NCBI GenBank assembly: GCA_030141605.1
Contig: JAQGDQ010000070.1
Coordinates: forward strand, 1 to 62,000
Direction: 5' to 3'
From: Tubiluchus corallicola
Taxonomy: Eukaryota; Priapulida; Priapulimorpha; Priapulimorphida; Tubiluchidae
DNA length: 62,000 nt
Shown: positions 35,801 to 44,120 of the stretch, one piece after another
Position numbering within the stretch: position 1 is the first letter of the stretch
Layout: every line of letters begins with the position of its first letter
The notes under the pieces: generated by a model
Seen by the model: the letters and a program-made list of their open reading frames with translations, nothing else
Database searches by the model: none
What the model was told of the DNA's origin: nothing
Position numbers and translations under genes: made by a program

Positions 35801-38800
35801 TTCCTATTATCTGCCTCCAATGCCAGATGCTCTTTTTCTAACTTATCAAATTTATCACAAGTGAGCTGTAACGTGGAAACTGTCTTTTGGAGATCGAGGT
35901 TGCGATTATCTAATTTCTCAACCTCCTTTTCAAGTTCATCAGCTCTGGACGCGCCATCTTTGAGTTCAAGATTTTGCTTCAGTAGCTGCTTCTTTTCGAA
36001 TTCGACATTCGATAAACGACTAGATAAATCTTTCACATTTTCATGTAAAACTTGGTTCTCTTTTTGTATGTCCTTTAGTCTAGCATCAGCATTTTTCTGA
36101 TTTCGCCGCCGCAATTTTTCTACGGTGTCCGACAACTGTTTCACTTCACTTTCGAATTCAGTCCGTTGCCTTTCGGCATTTTCTTTAACAGTTTCCAAAG
36201 TCTTATTCAAATCCTCTTTTTGTTTCTGCAAGTCTTGATGCTGATGCTCTAACTGGAAGAAGTTTTGTGACTCTTTGTTTGATGTTTCCTGAAAAGTGAG
36301 TTTTACTTTAGTACTTGTCCTAAATTATTGGTGCAAAAAAGTCTGTAAAGGTCGTCCATTGCAGTATATAGTGGAATTGTAAATGATTTTACACATGACA
36401 AGATTAGACACCACACTTTTTGTTCACGCAGTTCAATTTCTTATCTGTCGCCTTCAAAAACTAGCAAGATATTCAAAGTGAATAGCTTGTTGTAACAAAT
36501 TATTGCAAAACAACCTACATATTGCTTATACTTATTAAAAATATAAATGTGTTCAAACTAATAGTACACAGAGTTTTAAGGTCATCACTGAACTACTTGT
36601 TAAATTGGCACATTTTAGTTTAATTTTCTAAACCAGCATTATACATGGGATTAAAATTTAAAATAACACCAGTTGAACCATTAATGCAACATTGTCAATG
36701 AACTTGAAGATATACGCCATTTTTACAACAAAAATATTAATATTAACATCTTGTTAACTTCTGTCTGTTATTGCACACGTTGGCATCTTGATGGGAAATA
36801 TTACATAATGTTTCATATATTTTTTTAATGTGCTCATAATAAAAATTAAAAAAAATATTGTTGCATTTTCTTCCTTTCTAAACTTTCTAAACTTCTAAAC
36901 TTTACAGCATTTTACAATACACATCACCAGCAAAATCTAAAATAAAATTTCTTGCAAATATCACATATTGTGTAGCCCATGTACCCCAAATGACATGATA
37001 TTCGACACCGACTGGTTAAAATATTACCTGAACACTGTTAAGCTTCTCACTAAGACGATGGTTCTCCTTTTCTAGCTCTGAGATTCGCTTGGAGCTTTCC
37101 GCTGCTGCAGACTCTCTGGCTTCCTCTAAGGTGTGCTGTAGTTTTTGGTTTTCAAGCTGTAGCCGCAAGATTGTTGCACTTGCGCTTTCGTTCAACTGCT
37201 CCGACAAGGAATTACCTGCACAGGATGGTTTTAGAAAATCAGCGAAATGCTGCTAGTTTGTGTAAATTACTTACAATTACAATGAAAACATATTTAAAAC
37301 ATTGTGTCATTTGTGGTACTTATAAAAGTACACCAAGCACAGTGGGTAACAGTGTTAAACCTTAAATGTTTAGTGCTCATTTTAGCAATAATTACCCACA
37401 GTTCTCATAATTCTTCATCTGGTCTGGTCGAAAAGTTGTTAATTTGTTTTAGGTATTTTTACATATAGTTCAGGCATGGAAATAAATAAGAGATAGCTTG
37501 CTTTGAGCAAAGAAAGAAGCCACAGTGGATACCATGTTCTAATACTAATGGGGACTATGATCTGTTGTACAGCAAACAATGGGAGCCGTGTTGCGCACAG
37601 AAAAATTGTATTTGAATTTAACAAAACTGGTATCTGAGCGACACACTTTTAAAGTATTGTTTCCATATGCATGCTAGCGATCTTTCTCTGTGCAGGTGTG
37701 GCGATTTAATCTATAAGATCAGCACACTACACGCTGACACGTAACATCAGCACTTACCACGGGGCTTACTAATGGCCACAGTTGTGGAAAGACCAGAATT
37801 TGTCTAATTTACTTCCCTGTGAAGTTTTGTTTGCTTCACAGAAATGTCAAACAAACTCGTGCGTAGATGCTACAGTTTTGATTAATTGATTTTCTGCTAA
37901 AAGATTATTATGTTAGTAATACTTTTGACAAATAATTTATCCCAGAATTTTATCGCAAACATCAAAATTTGCTTGAAAAGTCAATCATTCCATTTCAATT
38001 CGTCAGTCTTTGACAAAATTTTGTTGTTTTGTTTTTTCTAAACAGAAAAATATCTGCAAAAAAAGAATGACACAAAAAAAAACTGGAGAAAACAGCCATG
38101 AACATAAGAGAATTACCAGTGGAAGACTTTCGGGCTTCTTGCAGCTGAACACCAAGGTTAGCCGACTCATTAATCGAGTTCTGCTTGTCGAACATGAGTT
38201 GAGTGTTCTCCGTGACCAGTTCGTCAATGCGTTCCCGGTCGACGTCGCGTTCCTCCTCCAACTCGCTGATCTGTGCCTTACACTTCATCAGGTCGTTCTC
38301 AAGGTCGATGATTGTCTCGGTGCGCTTGTGACTAGATGCAAGCTGATCTTCCAACATGTGCTTTGTCTCCAGAAGGATGTGGTTGTCCTCCCGGAGCTCC
38401 TCGACTCTTGCCTTGAAGAAATCGAGCTCGCCGAGCTTCTCGCGACACTTGAGCAGTTCGTTTTCGAGTTTGCCGACGACATTTGCTCGCTCCCGTACTA
38501 CGTCCAGCTCGTCACGGTACGATCTGGCTGTTCGTGCATCTTGCAACAGCTCAGCATTCTGCAAATAACAACCGATATGCAGTACTCGTGATTTCTTAGC
38601 AACGATCAAAGATTAAAGCATTGTTTTTGCCTAGCTGAATTTCAACACTACTCATAACCACTGGTCGATGGCCTTATCTTCTTACAAACGAATCTGTCGT
38701 AGGCAAAAGAAAGGAGTCAGTCACACTGAATAAGAAGTTCTTTAACTCAATTTTACACTTAGATAGACCAAAAGCTGATTCAAATGTGTTCAGATGTTTA

Positions 38801-41800
38801 TTTGAAAAGAATATTTGCAAAAGTTATTGCGCCAAGTACACATTAGTCATGTTAGGATATTTTCAATCATTGGTGGATTTTCTAATTTTTCCAAGAATTG
38901 CATCTGTGCAATACCGCAAAAAACACAAGGTACATAAAACAGTAGGGAGCATAAAAAATTTAGAAAACTAGTAATGAAGTTAACTAATTAGTGAAATGTA
39001 ACATAAATAGCAATCAAAGGTAAAACTTCTGCAACAGTTGGCTATAATATAAGCAGCACAATGTACCTCCTGTTTGAGTTTACTGGCTGAAGCTGTGATC
39101 AGTTCCAACTCTTCACGAAGTTCCAACACTTGTTCGTTTTTCTCTTCCCTGAAAAAAAACACCATGAACAATGCCACAGCCATTTATAGTGATGGTGTTG
39201 ACCATAAAAAGGGAAAGGCCCAATGGTTACACTGACTCTGATGCTTAGATGCTTGGACGGGTTCAATGCCGACAAAAGAGTTTAACATTAGCAATTTAAT
39301 ATTTCTGAAGGATTTCCAGCCCTCCATATTTTTTAGACCCGCTAGTCTTTGTCGATCACGATGATTTATCATGTCTTAAGATCTACTAGTCCAAAAAACA
39401 TAAATATAAGCCTTATCAGTGTTTGGAATCAGTAATTATGGTTAATGTAAGAGCATTACAGGCATATGAAAACAGGTGGTCTCTTTTTTCTTTATTTTAT
39501 TACGTCTTGATCTTTTCTATAAACCAGCAAATGCCTAAATATAAAGATGTTTCTACTTCTACTATTAAGCTATATATTAATAACAGAAAAAAAGAGTACT
39601 CACAATTCTTGTCTCAGTCTGCGTAGCTTGGCTTTACTGTCAGCAAGCTCAACAGCCAGATGATGAGACTCTGCAGTGCCTTGACCGGTGATACCATTTT
39701 CTTTAATAGCGGGCTTCTCTGAGCCAAGCACTAGTTCAACTAAATTCTGAAAAATTTTGTATGTTATACTAACAAGTGCAAGCTATAAAGATAAAATTAT
39801 AATTATAACGATACGTATCCCCGGAAATGACGGCTGAATTCAGACACTCCTTTGGGACAAACCTCAAAAATTGACGATTCAGTTACAATACATGAAGATC
39901 AGGGCCTGCCACATTAAACTGCAAAGTGAAACCATGCATTATTTAACTGCTAAGTTTTTAATGCAAAATTTTGCAAACATATAGGTTGGCAAGAGATCTT
40001 GAAAACTCTTTAATCACACTTACTACAATGACAAAAACCGAACTGAGGACCACATCGATCTTAGATTGTCCAAACAAGACTGCCAGCATGATGAATCATG
40101 CTAGTCACTTTGGAGCAAAGAAAGTGTCAAAAACAGCAAAAACTGGCAAATAAAAAACTCACACTTCCTAATCATAGTTTACCTGTTGTAATACATCTCT
40201 CTCACAGACTAGTCGTTTGCAGTGTTCATATAAACACTTATACATTAGTGCCTGCTGATCCTCGGGTAATTCGGACAGATCCCGCCATTCCTGAGACAAC
40301 ATCGCTTCATAGTTGTCTGTAATCTGGAACACAAATTACATAGTTTTACCACTTAACAAAATTAAAATTAGTAAATGTGGGGAGAAATATTGTGCGGATG
40401 TGCATTATGAAATTACGTTTAAGTACATATTACGATATTATGAAGATCTAGGGTCAATGATACAAAAAAACTAGGCTAAATAAGAAAAGACTTCTTTCGA
40501 GATTTATGTATTTAGCCAACATGTAAGCATTCAGATAATTACAGGTTTATCTGTATTTGTAACAATTAAATGTGTAATTTAATTATAAGTGCTGTGTGGC
40601 CGAGGAGACCTGAAAATAGCAATACAGCCTCATAAGTTAAAAGCCAATTCAAGAAGAGACGAATGGAAGAGAAGTGGAAGAGAGAGAATGGATGAAAGTG
40701 AGGAAAGGGAAGAAAGACACAAGAGAACCACAGAAGCAAAAACTGATGTCGATGCAGCACTGACAACGGTAACGGTGACAACGAAAAAGACAGGCCTTTC
40801 AAAAATTCAAGAACTGCCATCATTTTAATCCATCAAAATAAATGCAAATTAAGGGAGACTCGGATAAGAAACTTTGACAAGCCAAAACTTCGAACTTTTA
40901 TTGACACAGAGCTGTAAGATATAAATCAAGAATTTATTTAAATTAGTCACTGCAAGAGCAAAGAAACTTGTCAAAAATGGCCACAAGGAGGCACTATAAT
41001 TTCATAATTACAGCTAATAATGCCTACCTTTATATTTACTGCGTATAGTTATTCTAATAATTAGTTACACAATATCACAAAATGCACACTAGGCAATATT
41101 TATTAGTACAAAAATAATATTTTTAGGTCCTGTTATTAATTTGATTTGATTAAGTGCTACTGAAATCTACAGCAAATATTACTTTAGCTTTGCAAGACGT
41201 ACAGAAAGGATAAATTGGCACCTTACCAATTACAACGTAGCCAAGCCTAGCATAATAAAAAAAAACGCTGTTATAAAAAACAGAAATTAATCGATGTGAA
41301 TTGTTTTTAATAAAGTAAAGCTCCTACCTCTCAATAAATAATTACTAAAAATAAGATCTTCACATTATTTCATTATGAATGAGACGTATCTAGTCAACAG
41401 AAGTTTTGTGCAATGATCTGCACATATTTGTGTCCTGTAATACATTGCTAGCTCCTAATTATTACACGTGTCCATAAAACTGAAAATGGAAATTCCAATA
41501 CCTTAATGTGGCATACAGTGAAAGGGGTTTAAAATAATGTACAGTAACTTATGATTAAAATGTGATATAGACACTAAATGTAAAAACTTACACTTCTGAT
41601 AATAAAACTGTGATAAAATATGAACTAATGTTGAATCTTAGTTGGTTAACACATCAGTCGAAATAAATGCCTAGGAAATAAATCTATTGAATTGAATGCA
41701 GTCACGCCCAGATATAAAATGAAACTAAAGCAATCCAAGTTTGCAAGTTTTTGTCAGTTATAAACAAAGATATAGGCCTAGTCATTAATAGCATACACTA

Positions 41801-44082
41801 ATGCAAAAACTGTATTCCAAGAATACTAGGGCACAAAATGACAAAATAAAACACAGCTGTACAACTGAATTAAAATTGTTTCAATTAAGTTTTAATTTAC
41901 AGTCAGGCAAAAACATGAAACTGCCAAAGAGCAATCGTCGAACGCCACAATATTTTGGCTGCAATGGTCTAGCGTTTCGGCTTGTTTTGCAGAATTCCTA
42001 GGAATAATTTTTTTTCTTCCTTTGGCTCTAGGTCTTCATAACATTAATTTTAAATACGTAATGGTTAAATTATTATTTAAAGATAGTCACGTGTGTCTCT
42101 TCTTTCCCATTATTGAACATTATTTTATTATAAACTTACACATTCGTATAATACTTCAATTTTCATTCGTCTTAAATGCAAAATCTGATACTTACCTGGT
42201 ACATGCGCATTAACTAATTAATTATATTAGTAACAATCCTGAGAGGGTGACTGACCTCGATAACTTATAGTTCTTTCGCCACCCTTTCACTACTAATCAA
42301 TAATTACTTTTGCACTTTGCAATATTATTGTATGTTGTACAGATTTATAAATCTCTTAGTTATGTATTTTGCTATTTTAAAAATGGTGATAAACTAATAA
42401 ACTTACTTACTTACTTTTTTACTTACTAGGATAATTACACATGAAAAAGCAACTATCTGTGTAGAAATCAGCAAATGAACAAAATATACGTGAGCTGCAG
42501 CAGTGATTTCAAAATGGGGAAAGACCGTGGCAAATATGTAGTCAAAAAAGCAAATAACGTATGCCAAATGTTAGTAACATCAAAAGTGCATGTAGAAAAA
42601 TGAAATTTCAGAGCGCAAGAAAAACTGTTAAAATCACGAAAGTACGTTTTCCGTAATTCTTTCAAATGAGAAAAGAAAGATTTGAAAAGCTTTACAAGCA
42701 TCACTAATAAACCTCAAAACTAGGTTTATGAAATGCCGAAGCAAGATGTTTTTTATGAAAACGATTTTATGCTGCCCTGGTGGTGTTTAGCTACAAATGC
42801 CGGCATATAATAAATTTGTACAGGAGTGCCAACAAAGTCAGTAAAACGAATTTAAACCACAAAAGTATTTATGCTTTTGGCAAGCAGAAATGCTGCAAAA
42901 CTTTGACAGACTTCAACAGTAGGGAAGTAATAAATGGGGCTGCTAGAAGTGTAGCAAGAGCAACACAAAGGCACGGCAAAAACGTTTTTCAGTATATATG
43001 AGATAGTCAACTCCATGCGTCCATGTAAAATGAATAATGTAGATATAACGGGAGTTAAATAACTACCTTATACGTGCAGTTCGTTTGGGCAACAACAAAA
43101 GAGACAGTTGATAGACATAGACATCGTTATTGGTCATATATATTAATCGTATACGCGACTCAGAATTAGAATTCGCTTATTTTTCATCTGTTAGTAAAAA
43201 ATAATTAGTACGTCACAAAAACTGAAACAAAATATAACATAATAATAATTTTTATCACTATACATAGGTGAAGGCGGCGAATGAATATTAGTCATCGAGT
43301 CAGCCACCCCAATATTTACTTACTGTGCCGCTAGTTACTAAGAAGATGGATGAATAAGCAGTGAACTGATATAAATATAATAGTTAGTATTTAAACACAA
43401 TTAAACATACTGAAATTTCCATTTTTGCATTCCCCAGACTAATTAAGAAACAATTAGCACAAAAATTTTGCAAATGTAATTAACTGTACATACAAAACTA
43501 AATGTTATATTAAGTACATCATTTTCTTTAACATCTTCGTTTGTTATTATTACAAAGATCAGTATAGCCAACAAACATAGTTGATACAGGAGAGGATTTC
43601 TCTGAGAGAGTAACTCAAGCTGGAATTACAGTGGACATCTGTAGTTACCTCTAAACTTAGTATTTTCACCCATTTGGTCATTCAAGAGTAAGACAGAAGC
43701 TACAAAACTAGTTTGGTCATTAAATTTTGAGTCATGCCCTGCGCTCTCTGGGAGAAAAAGACCAATGAAAATTTATGGCCGCAGGGTGGTATAAATGGAA
43801 ACAATAACCTTTGTAGTAGCACGTTTTAGACAAAGCAACCCTGGGGTGCAAAGAACAGTTTACATCATCATGCAGCTCTATGGCTAGTGGTATAGCACTT
43901 TGATGCATTGTGTGCTAGCATTTACAACTTATTTCTCAAAGTTAAGTACTGCAGACACTAGTACAATAACCTAGGAAAATCCAGAAAAAACGCATAAAAA
44001 CAAATAAAATGCAATGCATATAAATATATATAAACACACACACACAGATATGAGTGCCTATGATTATTCTGTATTCTGCCAA

Positions 44083-44120
<38 letters not shown>

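Noticed and set aside
35054-36100. Ser/Phe-rich + strand frames opposite the large CCDC88 exon
   Set aside because: Antisense shadows of a Glu/Lys-rich coiled coil, with no independent support.
38010-38591. 193-codon + strand frame
   Set aside because: Antisense of the well-identified CCDC88 exon at 38117-38558; no start context or homology.
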